From an uncultured Steroidobacter sp. (GTDB lineage: Bacteria > Pseudomonadota > Gammaproteobacteria > Steroidobacterales > Steroidobacteraceae): a DNA stretch of 64,000 nt. The DNA is taken from the NCBI GenBank assembly GCA_937864115.1, contig CALMII010000024.1, forward strand, positions 1 through 64,000. Direction: 5' to 3'. Position numbers and translations under genes: made by a program. The notes beneath the pieces are model-generated. The model saw only the letters and a list, made by a program, of their open reading frames with translations, was not told the DNA's origin and ran no database searches. Of this stretch, positions 17,970 through 32,040 are shown piece after piece; within the stretch, counting starts at the first letter, position 1; the number at the start of each line of letters is the position of its first letter.

Positions 17970-18596
17970 ATGAGCGAGGGTCGCCGGGACACGACAGGTT
18001 CACAGCCTGCACGGCAAGGCAGCCGCGTCCATGGACTGTGGCTGCTTGGACTGCTTTGCGCCGTGTCCGTTCTGCTGGAGTTCGGCGGCGAACCGGTTCG
18101 TCTTGCATTGCGTTACGAGCGCGCCGCGGTCCTGGAAGGCGCGTACTGGCGGCTGCTGACCGGGCATCTCGTCCACGGCGGCATTGCGCATCTCCTATTG
18201 AATGTGATGGGCGCGGCCCTGATCGCGACCCTGTTCGGACGCGATTACACCCCCCGGCAATGGCTGATCGTGCTGCTCGCCAGCGCGGTCAGCATCGACG
18301 TGGGGTTTGTTCTTTTTGAGCCACAACTGCAGTGGTATGTGGGTCTGTCGGGGGTGCTTCATGGCGCCCTGGCGGCCGGCGCCGTGGCCGGGTGGCGGCA
18401 CGAAAGCAGGTCCCTCGCGTTGACGTTGACCCTGGTGCTGGTCGGCAAGCTGGTCTGGGAGCAATGGCAGGGCGCATTGCCACTTTCTGGCGACATGCCC
18501 GTGATCGTCGATGCGCATCTGTATGGCGCCGTCGGCGGATTTCTGGGAGCGCTCGGGGTTTGCCTGTATCTGCAGCGCTGGCCAGCACGGCGCTGA
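17970..18596 (+). CDS. rrtA: Rhombosortase (rhomboid-family intramembrane protease)
   Basis: This 208-residue multi-pass membrane protein has the rhomboid Ser motif GLSGVLHG (125-132, nucleophile Ser127), the second-helix motif HLVHGGIAHLLLN (66-78) and a later candidate catalytic His183 in DAHLYGAVGG. The compact form and the SGVLHG motif match rhombosortases, which cut GlyGly-CTERM tails from proteins sent out by type II secretion. Its divergent placement next to gspG fits that role. No GlyGly-CTERM substrate was seen in the window. Confidence 0.85.
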   Translation: MSEGRRDTTGSQPARQGSRVHGLWLLGLLCAVSVLLEFGGEPVRLALRYERAAVLEGAYWRLLTGHLVHGGIAHLLLNVMGAALIATLFGRDYTPRQWLIVLLASAVSIDVGFVLFEPQLQWYVGLSGVLHGALAAGAVAGWRHESRSLALTLTLVLVGKLVWEQWQGALPLSGDMPVIVDAHLYGAVGGFLGALGVCLYLQRWPARR

Positions 18597-18606
18597 TCGC
18601 TATAAT
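18578..18606 (+). promoter_or_regulatory. Probable sigma-70 promoter for fabD
   Basis: A perfect TATAAT at 18601-18606 lies 32 nt before the fabD start, with CTGGCC (weak -35) 17 nt upstream at 18578-18583. It overlaps the end of the rhombosortase gene. Confidence 0.5.
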
Positions 18607-18638
18607 CGCGCGCCGTTTTTCCCAGTCAGGATCAATAG

Positions 18639-19586
18639 ATGACGTTCGCCTTCGTCTTTCCGGGGCAGGGTTCGCAGTCGGTCGGCATGCTGAGCGCGCT
18701 CGCCGGCGCCGAGCCGCTGGTGCAGGAAACATTTGCCGAAGCCTCCGATGTGCTCGGCTATGACCTCTGGAAGCTGTGCCAGGAGGGGCCGGAAGCCCTG
18801 CTCGGCGAAACCGAACGCACCCAGCCCGCGATGCTCGCGGCCGGTGTCGCGACATGGCGGGTGTGGCGCAAGCATGGCGGCGGAATGCCGGCAGCGATGG
18901 CAGGTCACAGCCTCGGCGAGTATTCCGCACTGGTCGCTTCGGGCGCGCTCGATTTCAAGACGGCAGCCGCACTCGTGCAGTTTCGCGGCCGGGCCATGCA
19001 GGCTGCGGTTCCCGCCGGACAGGGCGCGATGGCCGCGATCCTCGGCGCCGAGGATGCCGATGTCGAAGCGGCCTGTGCAGAAGCGGCGCAAGGCGACGTC
19101 GTGCAATCCGCCAATTTCAATTCGCCCGGACAGATCGTCATCGCCGGTGCCGCTTCCGCCGTCGATCGTGCGATCGAACTGCTCAAGGCGCGCGGCGCGA
19201 AGCGCGCCATCAAGCTGCCGGTCAGCGTACCGTCGCACAGCGCGATGATGGCTCCCGCGGCCGAGAAACTCGCGCAGCGGCTCAAGGACACGCATTTCGA
19301 CGCACCGCAGGTGCGCGACATCTACACCGTCGACGTCCGCAAACATGGCGATGCCGACAGCATCCGCGAAGCGCTGGTGCAGCAGCTCGTCAAGCCGGTG
19401 CGCTGGACGCAGACGATCCAGGCGATCGTCGCCGGCGGTGCGCGCGTGATCGTTGAATGCGGTCCGGGCCGCGTGCTCACGGGTCTCAATCGACGCATCG
19501 AAAAGAACAAGGAGATCGCGATGCTCGCGATCGAAGACGGCGATTCGCTGCAGGCCGCATTGCAGGCATGCAAGGAGAACGCATGA
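18639..19586 (+). CDS. fabD: Malonyl-CoA:ACP acyltransferase FabD
   Basis: The 315-residue enzyme moves malonyl from CoA to acyl carrier protein for fatty-acid synthesis. Visible: FPGQGSQ (8-14), the nucleophile elbow GHSLGEYSAL with Ser91, Arg116 in VQFRGRAM, and catalytic His200 in VSVPSHS. It opens the fab run, overlaps fabG by four bases (ATGA) and has its own likely promoter. The usual plsX-fabH partners are not upstream. Confidence 0.97.
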   Translation: MTFAFVFPGQGSQSVGMLSALAGAEPLVQETFAEASDVLGYDLWKLCQEGPEALLGETERTQPAMLAAGVATWRVWRKHGGGMPAAMAGHSLGEYSALVASGALDFKTAAALVQFRGRAMQAAVPAGQGAMAAILGAEDADVEAACAEAAQGDVVQSANFNSPGQIVIAGAASAVDRAIELLKARGAKRAIKLPVSVPSHSAMMAPAAEKLAQRLKDTHFDAPQVRDIYTVDVRKHGDADSIREALVQQLVKPVRWTQTIQAIVAGGARVIVECGPGRVLTGLNRRIEKNKEIAMLAIEDGDSLQAALQACKENA

Positions 19587-20335
19587 CCCCTGTTTCCATG
19601 AACGAAGACATTGCGCTGGTCACCGGCGCGTCGCGCGGCATCGGTCGCGCCATCGCGCAGGAACTCGCGCAGCGCGGTGCGACGGTCATCGGGACGGCGA
19701 CCAGCGAGAGCGGTGCGCAGGGCATCACCCAGTGGCTGAGCGAAGGCGGCTTCAAGGGTCGCGGCCTCGTGCTGAATGTATCGCAGCAGGATTCGGTCGA
19801 CGCTGCACTCAAGGACATCGAAGGTAAGGAAGGCCCGGTCACCGTGCTGGTGAACAATGCCGGCATCACGCGCGACAACCTGCTGCTGCGCATGAAGGCG
19901 GAGGAATGGGACGAGATCATGAACACGAATCTCGCCTCGGTGTTTCGCCTGTCGAAGGCCGTGCTGCGCGGCATGATGAAGGCGCGTCGCGGCCGCATCA
20001 TCAACATCGCTTCCGTCGTCGGTGTGATGGGTAACGCCGGCCAGACCAACTACGCCGCCGCCAAGGCCGGCATCATCGGTTTCAGCAAATCGCTGGCTCG
20101 CGAGGTTGGCTCACGCAACATCACCGTGAACGTCGTGGCGCCCGGATTCATCGCCACCGACATGACGGCGCAACTTGCGGCGGAACAGCAACAACAGCTC
20201 GCGAACCAGGTCGCCCTGGGCCGTCTCGGCGCCCCGGAAGACATTGCCCATGCCGTCGCGTTTCTCGCATCGCCCCAGGCGAGTTACATCACCGGGGAAA
20301 CGCTGCACGTGAACGGCGGCATGTACATGGTTTGA
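19583..20335 (+). CDS. fabG: 3-oxoacyl-ACP reductase FabG
   Basis: This 250-residue short-chain dehydrogenase reduces beta-ketoacyl-ACP with NADPH. It has TGASRGIG (14-21), NNAG (91-94) and the catalytic set Asn114, Ser144, Tyr157, Lys161 (YAAAK). ATG 19583 was preferred over ATG 19598 because AAGGAG is five bases upstream and it overlaps fabD as ATGA. Confidence 0.96.
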   Translation: MTPVSMNEDIALVTGASRGIGRAIAQELAQRGATVIGTATSESGAQGITQWLSEGGFKGRGLVLNVSQQDSVDAALKDIEGKEGPVTVLVNNAGITRDNLLLRMKAEEWDEIMNTNLASVFRLSKAVLRGMMKARRGRIINIASVVGVMGNAGQTNYAAAKAGIIGFSKSLAREVGSRNITVNVVAPGFIATDMTAQLAAEQQQQLANQVALGRLGAPEDIAHAVAFLASPQASYITGETLHVNGGMYMV

Positions 20336-20374
20336 AGATGTCAAGTCGTTGTTATGCGGCCTCATTCGGAAATG

Positions 20375-20403
20375 TTGGCCGCCTCAGTCACTTAACTTAG
20401 AAT
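20375..20403 (+). promoter_or_regulatory. Possible sigma-70 promoter upstream of acpP
   Basis: TTGGCC (20375-20380), 17 nt, then TAGAAT (20398-20403), about 85 nt before acpP. A separate acpP promoter would suit its high demand. Evidence is pattern match only. Confidence 0.4.
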
Positions 20404-20487
20404 ACGCCCCCCGTACGACCCTCCCCACAATAAAAGGGTCGGTCTTTGGAAGGGTTTCAAGCAGTCTCACAGAGGACTCGTACAGCA

Positions 20488-20730
20488 ATGAGCAGTATTG
20501 AACAGCAGGTCAAAGCCATCGTCGCCGAACAGTTGGGCGTCAAAGAAGAAGAAGTCACCAACGACGCTTCCTTCGTCGACGATCTGGGCGCCGATTCCCT
20601 CGACACCGTCGAGCTGGTGATGGCGCTGGAAGAAGAGTTCGAAACCGAGATTCCGGACGAGGACGCCGAGAAGATCACCACTGTGCAGCAGGCGATCGAC
20701 TACATCACCGAACGCCGCGCACAAGCCTGA
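20488..20730 (+). CDS. acpP: Acyl carrier protein
   Basis: The 80-residue acidic protein carries growing acyl chains on a phosphopantetheine attached to Ser37 in [10 protein letters not shown]. Length and sequence are typical of AcpP. It is between fabG and fabF as expected. A possible promoter precedes it and a strong hairpin follows it, an arrangement consistent with its much higher expression than the enzyme genes. Confidence 0.97.
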   Translation: MSSIEQQVKAIVAEQLGVKEEEVTNDASFVDDLGADSLDTVELVMALEEEFETEIPDEDAEKITTVQQAIDYITERRAQA

Positions 20731-20740
20731 GACGAACAGG

Positions 20741-20788
20741 CCTGAAGTACTCAAGGTGCGCAGCCGTCGGCGTGCGCACCTCTTCAGG
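20741..20788 (+). promoter_or_regulatory. Strong hairpin between acpP and fabF
   Basis: GGTGCGCA (20755-20762) pairs with TGCGCACC (20773-20780), and outside it CCTGAAG (20741-20747) pairs with CTTCAGG (20782-20788). No T-run follows, so partial termination, mRNA processing or 3'-end protection of acpP mRNA is more likely than full termination. Confidence 0.55.
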
Positions 20789-20870
20789 CAACGGGTCGAT
20801 CCGCCACGGAGGGCAGGCCGACCACTCGATTTGATTTCCTTCTTCCACCGCCGATCTCCGAGGTAAGCGC

Positions 20871-22112
20871 TTGTCCAAGCGACGCGTCGTCATCACCGGT
20901 CTGGGCATCATTTCTCCCGTCGGCAGTGCCGTCGAAGAGGCATGGAAGAACGTACTGGCCGGCAAGAGCGGCATCGGGCCGATCCAGACCTTCGATGTCA
21001 GCGCCTTTCCGGTCCGCTTCCATGGGCCGGTCGCCGACTTCGATGCCGAAAAGTATCTGCCGGCGAAGGAACTGCGGCGCATGGATCCGTTCATGCATTA
21101 CGGCTACGCCGCCGCGATCGAGGCCTTCAAGGATTCGGGCCTGACCGTTACGCCGGAAAATTCGCCGCGTATCGGTGTCGCGATGGGCGCCGGCATCGGC
21201 GGCCTGCACACGATCGAAGAGAACTACGAGAAATACATCGAGACGCACAGCCCGAAGAAGATCTCTCCGTTCTTCGTGCCGGGCAGCATCATCAATATGA
21301 TCTCCGGCCATGTGTCGATCCAGTTGAAGCTCACCGGGCCGAACATCGCCACGGTCACGGCCTGCACGACATCGACGCATGCCATCGGTCTTGCGGCACG
21401 ACTCATTCAGTACGGCGATGCCGACGTCATGATCGCCGGTGCCGGCGAAATGGCGACCACGCCGCTGGGTCTCGGCAGCTTCTGCCAGGCGCGCGCGCTG
21501 TCGACCCGCAATGACGATCCGCAGGCGGCCAGCCGTCCGTGGGATCGCGATCGAGATGGCTTCGTGCTGTCCGATGGCGCGGGCGCACTGACGCTCGAAG
21601 AATACGAACACGCCAAGGCGCGCGGTGCGCGCATCTATGCCGAACTCGTCGGCTTCGGCATGAGCGGCGATGCCCATCACATCACCGCGCCGCCGGATGA
21701 CGGCGAAGGCGCGCGACTCGCGATGGCCAACGCGCTGCGCGATGCGAAGCTGAATCCGTCCGACGTCCAGTACATCAATGCGCACGCCACCTCGACCGAT
21801 CTGGGCGACCGTGCCGAGACGCTGGCCATGAAGCGCTGCTTCGGCGATCACGCCGCGAAACTCGCCGTGAGTTCGACCAAGTCCATGACCGGGCATCTGC
21901 TCGGCGCGGCCGGCGCAGTCGAAGCGATCTTCTCGGTGCTGGCGATCCGCGATCAGGTCGCGCCGCCGACCATCAACCTCGACAACCCGGGCGAAGGCTG
22001 CGATCTGGACTACGTGCCGAAGACGGCGCGCCCGATGTCGATCGACGTGGCCCTGTCGAATTCGTTCGGCTTCGGCGGCACGAACGGAAGCCTGATCTTC
22101 CGCAAGCTCTGA
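20871..22112 (+). CDS. fabF: 3-oxoacyl-ACP synthase II FabF
   Basis: The 413-residue condensing enzyme elongates acyl-ACP. The catalytic triad is present: Cys165 in [10 protein letters not shown], His305 in [11 protein letters not shown] and His342 in [12 protein letters not shown] (with Lys337). The start is TTG 20871, since the protein begins SKRRVVITG there and no ATG fits; GAGGTAA lies just upstream. The rare start and the preceding hairpin would keep FabF below AcpP. Confidence 0.96.
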   Translation: MSKRRVVITGLGIISPVGSAVEEAWKNVLAGKSGIGPIQTFDVSAFPVRFHGPVADFDAEKYLPAKELRRMDPFMHYGYAAAIEAFKDSGLTVTPENSPRIGVAMGAGIGGLHTIEENYEKYIETHSPKKISPFFVPGSIINMISGHVSIQLKLTGPNIATVTACTTSTHAIGLAARLIQYGDADVMIAGAGEMATTPLGLGSFCQARALSTRNDDPQAASRPWDRDRDGFVLSDGAGALTLEEYEHAKARGARIYAELVGFGMSGDAHHITAPPDDGEGARLAMANALRDAKLNPSDVQYINAHATSTDLGDRAETLAMKRCFGDHAAKLAVSSTKSMTGHLLGAAGAVEAIFSVLAIRDQVAPPTINLDNPGEGCDLDYVPKTARPMSIDVALSNSFGFGGTNGSLIFRKL

Positions 22113-22120
22113 TCCGGGAC

Positions 22121-23476
22121 ATGAGCGCCGCGCCGGCGGTCCGACCTGTTTCGGTCTCGCCGACCGCGCTGCTCGATCTGCACGCTGCGAATCCGCGGCG
22201 TTATCCCGCACTCTTCGAAAGTGCCGCTGCGGCGGAACCGCTGGGGCGGTTCGATATTCTTTTCGCCTTTCCCGGCGAGCGCCTGACGTTGCAGTCGGAT
22301 CAACGGCTCTCGGGCGGACAGGAAGGCACATTCCTCGCTGCACTGGATGCGTGGTGGTCGCAGGAGCGCGCGGCGCGCGTCGACTCGGCGCTGCCGTTTC
22401 ATGGCGGCTGGCTGGTGTATCTCGGCTACGAGCTTGCTGCACAGATCGAACCGCGTCTGCGATTGCCTCGAAGCGCCGGCTCGATTGCGCAGGCCGTCCG
22501 GATACCTGCGGGCGTCATTCATCGACGCGACACGGGGCAGGGCTGGATCGTGGCCGAAGCAGCCAGCGCCTCATTGCTCGATGTGATCGAAGCCGATCTC
22601 GCGGCCGCGCGGCCGGCATCCTCGAAACCACAGGCATTGATCGACAGCGACGTCGTCGAAGACGCACCGTCGGACTATCTCGACACAGTCGCACGCGCGC
22701 TCGACTACATCGCCGCCGGCGACATCTACCAGGTGAATCTGTCGCGCGGCTGGCATGCGCGTCTGCGCGACGGCGTGACGCCCGTGCATCTGTACGAACG
22801 CCTGCGACGGACCAATCCCGGTCCTTTCTGCGGACTGGCGGTGCTGGATGACATCGCCATCGTCAGTTCGTCGCCGGAGCGACTGGTTGCCGTGCGCGAC
22901 CGGATCGTCGAAACGCGCCCGATTGCCGGCACGAGGCCGCGAGGCCGCGATTCGCAGTCCGATGCGAATCTCATTCGCGAACTGCATGCGCATCCCAAGG
23001 AACGCGCCGAGCACGTCATGCTCATCGATCTGGAGCGCAACGATCTCGGCCGCATCTGCGAGGCCGGCAGTGTCCAGGTCGATGAATTCATGACCATCGA
23101 ATCCTACGAGCACGTGCACCACATCGTTTCCAACGTCCGCGGCCGCCTGCGGGACGACATTACGCCGGGACAGGTGCTCGCCGCAGTCTTTCCAGGCGGC
23201 ACGATCACCGGCTGTCCCAAGGTCCGCTGCATGGAGATCATCGCGGAACTCGAACGCACGCCGCGCGGCGCATACACTGGCTCCCTCGGCTATCTGAACC
23301 GCGATGGCAGCATGGATTTCAATATCCTCATCCGGTCGCTGGAAGTGCGTGGCAACCGTGTTTCGCTGCGCGCGGGCGCTGGAGTCGTCGCTGACTCGAT
23401 CCCCGAGCGCGAACTGGACGAATCGCGTGCGAAAGCGCGCGGCGTACTGCGTGCGCTGACGGAGATCGCGCAGTGA
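22121..23476 (+). CDS. pabB: Aminodeoxychorismate synthase component I (PabB)
   Basis: This 451-residue chorismate-binding enzyme converts chorismate to aminodeoxychorismate for folate synthesis. Family motifs are GDIYQVNLS (200-208), PIAGTRPRG (267-275), DLERNDLGR (303-311) and GGTITGCPK. The residue matching the E. coli PabB active-site lysine (PIKGT) is Ala269, as in anthranilate synthase TrpE, so sequence alone leaves PabB and TrpE open. The direct overlap with pabC decides for PabB. No pabA-type glutaminase is adjacent. Confidence 0.85.
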   Translation: MSAAPAVRPVSVSPTALLDLHAANPRRYPALFESAAAAEPLGRFDILFAFPGERLTLQSDQRLSGGQEGTFLAALDAWWSQERAARVDSALPFHGGWLVYLGYELAAQIEPRLRLPRSAGSIAQAVRIPAGVIHRRDTGQGWIVAEAASASLLDVIEADLAAARPASSKPQALIDSDVVEDAPSDYLDTVARALDYIAAGDIYQVNLSRGWHARLRDGVTPVHLYERLRRTNPGPFCGLAVLDDIAIVSSSPERLVAVRDRIVETRPIAGTRPRGRDSQSDANLIRELHAHPKERAEHVMLIDLERNDLGRICEAGSVQVDEFMTIESYEHVHHIVSNVRGRLRDDITPGQVLAAVFPGGTITGCPKVRCMEIIAELERTPRGAYTGSLGYLNRDGSMDFNILIRSLEVRGNRVSLRAGAGVVADSIPERELDESRAKARGVLRALTEIAQ

Positions 23477-24278
23477 GCGTCGCCGGATTGCACAATGGCG
23501 CACCCATCGATGATCCGGCTCACGCGCTGCCGGTCGACGATCGCGGCTTCAACTATGGCGATGGCCTGTTCGAGACGATGCGGCTGAGCGATGGAAAGGT
23601 GCGCTTTCTCGACGCGCACCTGCAGCGTCTGCAGGACAGTTGCCGGCGCCTCGGCATTGCGTTTCCCGCCGAGCTGAGCGCCGATATCGCCATCCTCGCT
23701 GCAGCGCATCGCGAGGGCGTGCTGAAGATCGTCATCACGCGAGGCGCAGGCGGCAGAGGCTACCGGCCTGACCCGATGTCACGGACCAATCGAACACTGA
23801 CCGTTCATCCCGCGCCAGCGCCGGACAAGCGCGGCGGCCTGAAACTGCGCTGGTGCGACACACGCCTGAGCCGCAATCCGGCGCTCGCCGGCATGAAGCA
23901 TCTCAATCGACTCGAGGAAGTGCTGGCACAGAACGAGTGGCACGACACCGCGATCGACGAGGGATTGCTGTGCGATACCGAGGGCGAACTGGTCAGCGCG
24001 ACGGCAGGCAACGTCTTCATCGTGAAGGGCGGGGCACTGCTGACGCCCGATCTGCGTTTCTGCGGTGTTCGCGGCGTGATGCGCGCGCAGGTATTGCGGG
24101 TCGCGTTGCAGCTGGGCGTGTCCTGCAGCGAAGAGCCGCTCTGGCCGCACGATCTCGCGGAGGCGACTGAGGTGTTCCTGACCAATGCCGTGCGCGGCAT
24201 CCGTCCGGTGAATCAGTTGCAGGACCAATCCTGGGAAACGTTTCCCGTGGCTGCACAATTGTCCCAGGCGCTGGCACT

Positions 24279-24282
<4 letters not shown>
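23473..24282 (+). CDS. pabC: Aminodeoxychorismate lyase (PabC)
   Basis: This 269-residue fold-type IV PLP enzyme releases pyruvate from aminodeoxychorismate to give p-aminobenzoate. The PLP lysine is Lys142 in GMKHLNRLE; DDRGFNYGDGLFET (22-35) and TNAVRGI are family motifs. It starts at GTG 23473, overlapping the pabB stop by four bases. Its end overlaps mltG. Confidence 0.93.
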
Positions 24283-26978
<2,696 letters not shown>

Positions 26979-26990
26979 GGAATCGAGCGG

Positions 26991-27347
26991 ATGGTGATGC
27001 GGCAGCCAACCAGCAAGCCCGGGTTGTTGACCCTGACGATCAAGGACAAAAGCGCCTTGTATCTGGCCTATATGCCGTTCGTGAAGAATGGCGGCCTGTT
27101 CATCCCCACGAACAGCAACTATCGCCTGGGCGACGAAGTTTTCATGCTGCTGAACCTGATGGGCGAAGACGAAAAGCTGCCCGTCGCCGGCCGCGTGATC
27201 TGGATGACGCCGAAGGGTGCGCAGGGCAAGCGCACCGCCGGCATCGGCGTGCAGTTCAGCGAACAGGATCGCGGCAACACGCAGCGCAAGATCGAGAGTT
27301 ATCTCGCGGGTGCGTTGGGCGGGGATAAGCCCACGCACACCATGTAG
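26991..27347 (+). CDS. PilZ domain protein (type IV pilus / c-di-GMP family)
   Basis: The 118-residue protein is a stand-alone PilZ domain of the P. aeruginosa PilZ type (YMPFVKNGGLFIPTN, VIWMTPKGAQGKRTAGIGVQF). It lacks a clear RxxxR c-di-GMP-binding motif at the N-terminus, as in PilZ itself, which acts through protein contacts in pilus assembly. The holB-pilZ order is conserved in many gammaproteobacteria. Confidence 0.92.
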   Translation: MVMRQPTSKPGLLTLTIKDKSALYLAYMPFVKNGGLFIPTNSNYRLGDEVFMLLNLMGEDEKLPVAGRVIWMTPKGAQGKRTAGIGVQFSEQDRGNTQRKIESYLAGALGGDKPTHTM

Positions 27348-27373
27348 AACCGGACCCTACGTCTGGAGCGTCG

Positions 27374-27691
27374 TTACGCCGCCGCTACGGTGAGCTTGAC
27401 GCCGAGCGAATCCAATACCTTGCGAACTGTTTCATAGCGTGGCTTCGCTCCAGGTGCGAGCGCCTTATAAAGACTTTCGCGTCCGAGACCGGATACCTTC
27501 GCTATGTCGGCGACGCCGCGCGCCTTGGCGACGTTGGCAACCGCACGCAGAAATACATCCGGATTCGGATCTTCGAGCGCCGCCGAGAGATATTCGGCAA
27601 TGACCTCCTCGCTATCGAGGAATTCGGATGCGTCGAACGGCGCAAGGCGAACGGTCTTGCTGGTCCTGACTTTTGCCTTCGGTTTGCTCAT
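27374..27691 (-). CDS. HTH antitoxin of a HigBA/HI1420-like addiction module
   Basis: The 105-residue protein has a C-terminal helix-turn-helix (IAKVSGLGRESLYKALAPG) and matches the HI1420-type antidote family (FDASEFLDSEEVIAEYLSAA). It should bind the toxin and repress the operon. It lies three bases after the toxin gene, in the toxin-first order of this family. Confidence 0.88.
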   Translation of the reverse strand: MSKPKAKVRTSKTVRLAPFDASEFLDSEEVIAEYLSAALEDPNPDVFLRAVANVAKARGVADIAKVSGLGRESLYKALAPGAKPRYETVRKVLDSLGVKLTVAAA

Positions 27692-27694
27692 GGA

Positions 27695-27991
27695 TCATTT
27701 CCTCAGTTCCCGCGCCATCTGAATAGCGCGTTTGATGTCGCGCTTCTGGCTGGACTTGTTCCCGCCAACCAGCAGCACGTACACGACGAGGGCCTCTCGC
27801 ATGAAATACACCCGGTATCCCGGCCCTGTATGAATGCGCATCTCGCTGACGCCCTGGCCGACGGGTTCGCAATCGCCAAAATTGCCCAGAACCGCGGATT
27901 CCAGCCTTGCAAGGATGCGGGCCTTGCTGCGCACATCGCGTAGCGCCGCGAGCCATGCAGCGAATTCATCGGTCCTGATGAGCGTATTCAC
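27695..27991 (-). CDS. RelE/HigB-type toxin (HI1419-like)
   Basis: The 98-residue protein has the HI1419-type signature (GPGYRVYFMREALVVYVLLVGGNKSSQKRDI cut here in sense: GPGYRVYF then LLVGGNKSSQKRDI). Members are ribosome-dependent or free mRNA interferases of the RelE/ParE fold. Paired with the downstream antitoxin. The pair sits between pilZ and an unrelated gene, typical of mobile stability modules. Confidence 0.88.
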   Translation of the reverse strand: MNTLIRTDEFAAWLAALRDVRSKARILARLESAVLGNFGDCEPVGQGVSEMRIHTGPGYRVYFMREALVVYVLLVGGNKSSQKRDIKRAIQMARELRK

Positions 27992-28048
27992 GAAGGGGAA
28001 TCGTATCCGATTGGATACAGATATCCAGCCCGGGAGGGCAGAGACGCG

Positions 28049-29113
28049 TTACTTCTTTCCCGCCAGATCCGTCGCCTGCAACCCGCCCCGGAGCACCGAG
28101 GCGTGGAATCCCCGTTCTGAAAGAATGTAGGCGCCTGCCGAGCTGCGGCGGCCGGTATCGCAGCACACGATGTAGTGCGTGTCGCGATCCAGCGATTTCA
28201 GTTTGAGGCGGATGAAGTACAGCGGCAGGTTGATCGCACCCTCGAAATGGTAGTTCTCGAATTCGCTCGGCAGCCGCACGTCGAGCCACTTCGCGCCGCG
28301 TGCCACCTGGGCTTTCGCCTGTTCGTAATCGACCCATTGCAGCATCGGCTCGTTGAGCAGCGTGCGGAAATCCTCCTTGCCCAGTCGCATCAGCGTGCCG
28401 TCGCTGATCATGGTGACGTTGGCGTTGCGCTTGGCGTCGGAGATCAGGGCTTCCTCGCCGAACGTATCGCCCATGCCGAGTTCGGCCAGCTTGATACCCG
28501 TCTTGTTGAGCGGGGTTTCGCGCACCACGGAACAGGTGCCTTTCACGATCACGTAGAAATAGTCGCCTTCATCGCCCTGGCGGATCACGGTTTCGCCCGC
28601 CTTGTAGTCCATGCGCTGCATGCGCATGAAGATCGCCTGGATGTTGGCGGGCGGAATGCGGTGCAGTGCCTTGGTCTGCAACAGCGTGGTCATCCAGTCG
28701 TCGCTGTCGGAGCCGTCTTCCTGATGTTTGAGTTCGTTGACTTCGTAGCTGCCGGTCTGGTCCCACGTCAGCATGACGTCGAGCATGTCGCTGTCGATGG
28801 AGAGGTACTCGATGCGTTCGGAGACGACACGCGCGCTGTAGCGACGCGGCAGCGACGCGGCGATGGGATTGCGCGCTTCGGGCGAGCCGCCACGCAGCAT
28901 CAGCACCGTGCGGCCGTTCTGCATCAGTTCCAGAACGCCGCTGACGAGGTAGTAGGTGCGCTTGTCGGTGTCGCCTTCCTTGAAGAGCAGGCGGCCGGCC
29001 GGCAGTTCGCGCAGAACGGCCTTGCGCGACAACGAGTGCAGGTTCTCGGTTTTTAGGCCATCCAGCGGCGAGAAAGACCGCAACAAGCTGAGTTCGAGCG
29101 GTTTGCTCTCCAT
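28049..29113 (-). CDS. Double cyclic-nucleotide-binding domain plus rhodanese protein
   Basis: The 354-residue soluble protein has two cNMP-binding-like domains (about 10-125 and 145-260) and a C-terminal rhodanese domain (about 265-350). The second cNMP domain has the more complete binding cassette (GDTFGEEALISDAKRN), while the first is degenerate. The rhodanese has a Cys in CCDTGRRSS, the expected active-site position. Rhodaneses move sulfane sulfur; the fusion suggests ligand-controlled sulfur transfer or redox sensing, which is inference. No operon partner. Confidence 0.88.
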   Translation of the reverse strand: MESKPLELSLLRSFSPLDGLKTENLHSLSRKAVLRELPAGRLLFKEGDTDKRTYYLVSGVLELMQNGRTVLMLRGGSPEARNPIAASLPRRYSARVVSERIEYLSIDSDMLDVMLTWDQTGSYEVNELKHQEDGSDSDDWMTTLLQTKALHRIPPANIQAIFMRMQRMDYKAGETVIRQGDEGDYFYVIVKGTCSVVRETPLNKTGIKLAELGMGDTFGEEALISDAKRNANVTMISDGTLMRLGKEDFRTLLNEPMLQWVDYEQAKAQVARGAKWLDVRLPSEFENYHFEGAINLPLYFIRLKLKSLDRDTHYIVCCDTGRRSSAGAYILSERGFHASVLRGGLQATDLAGKK

Positions 29114-29235
29114 TGGGCTACTTCAATCACCTGCATCGACGGGTAGGGCGCGCCGCGGAAAACGCGGGCCGCGGCATGGTAACACACGGTTTTTCCCGCG
29201 AATTCCGGGCGTTGCGGATTGCGGCGTACTGCCGA

Positions 29236-31260
<2,025 letters not shown>

Positions 31261-31293
31261 GGCGTCCTCGCTGGATGGAGTTGGGACGGGTCG

Positions 31294-32040
31294 TCAGGTG
31301 CCGGGCCGGCGCACCTGGAAGTCGCAGATCAGCGGCCGATGGTCGGAGAAGCGGATGTCGGGAATGTCGAAGTGCGTGATCTCGATGCCGTTGGAATAAA
31401 GCACGAAATCCAGCTCCTTGCGCGGATTGCGGCTGGGATAGGAGGGCAGGCCGGTGCGATTGGCGCTCTTCAGGCCCGACGCTTCCATGAACAGGTAGAT
31501 CTCGTGATCGCCCCAGAACGTATTGAAGTCGCCGGCGACGATCACGGGCTTGCTGGCGCGCTTCACCAGTTCGTGCAGATGCCGCAGCTGATCGTGACGG
31601 TGGCGGAACTTGAGCGACAGGTGCACCAGGAAGATGGCGCAGTCTTCGAGTTCCAGTTCGATGATCAGCCGCTTGATGCCGGTCTCGAAGTAGTGGAACC
31701 GCTCGCCTTCGACGCGCGGCGCCGCGAGAAATGCGTTGCCCTGCTTGCGCACGATGGGCAGGAACTGATTGAAGGATTCCGCCCCGTACTTGCACTGGTA
31801 CATCGAGTAATGACCGAGTGCATTGGCGATCTGCGTCGCCTGATTGACCAGCCCCGTGCGGATCGAACCGGTGTCGACTTCGATCAGGCCGACCAGGTCG
31901 GGGTCGAGCGACTTCAGATAGGCGGTGAGACGCTCCAGGACGCGCGTGTTGCTGCGCAGATAGCCGGCGCCGGGGATCGGCAGATGGAACGCCGGACCGG
32001 TGCCGGTGGCGTACCGGATGTTGTACAGGACGAAGCGCAT
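31294..32040 (-). CDS. Endonuclease/exonuclease/phosphatase family protein
   Basis: The 248-residue protein has the DNase I-like fold motifs: FVLYNIRYA at the N-terminus, GLIEVDTG (metal Glu), VAGDFNTFWGD and the terminal FSDHRPL. These are the metal and catalytic residues of the superfamily, which includes nucleases and phosphodiesterases. No signal peptide is visible. The substrate is unknown. ATG 32040 was chosen because the domain begins there. Confidence 0.88.
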   Translation of the reverse strand: MRFVLYNIRYATGTGPAFHLPIPGAGYLRSNTRVLERLTAYLKSLDPDLVGLIEVDTGSIRTGLVNQATQIANALGHYSMYQCKYGAESFNQFLPIVRKQGNAFLAAPRVEGERFHYFETGIKRLIIELELEDCAIFLVHLSLKFRHRHDQLRHLHELVKRASKPVIVAGDFNTFWGDHEIYLFMEASGLKSANRTGLPSYPSRNPRKELDFVLYSNGIEITHFDIPDIRFSDHRPLICDFQVRRPGT

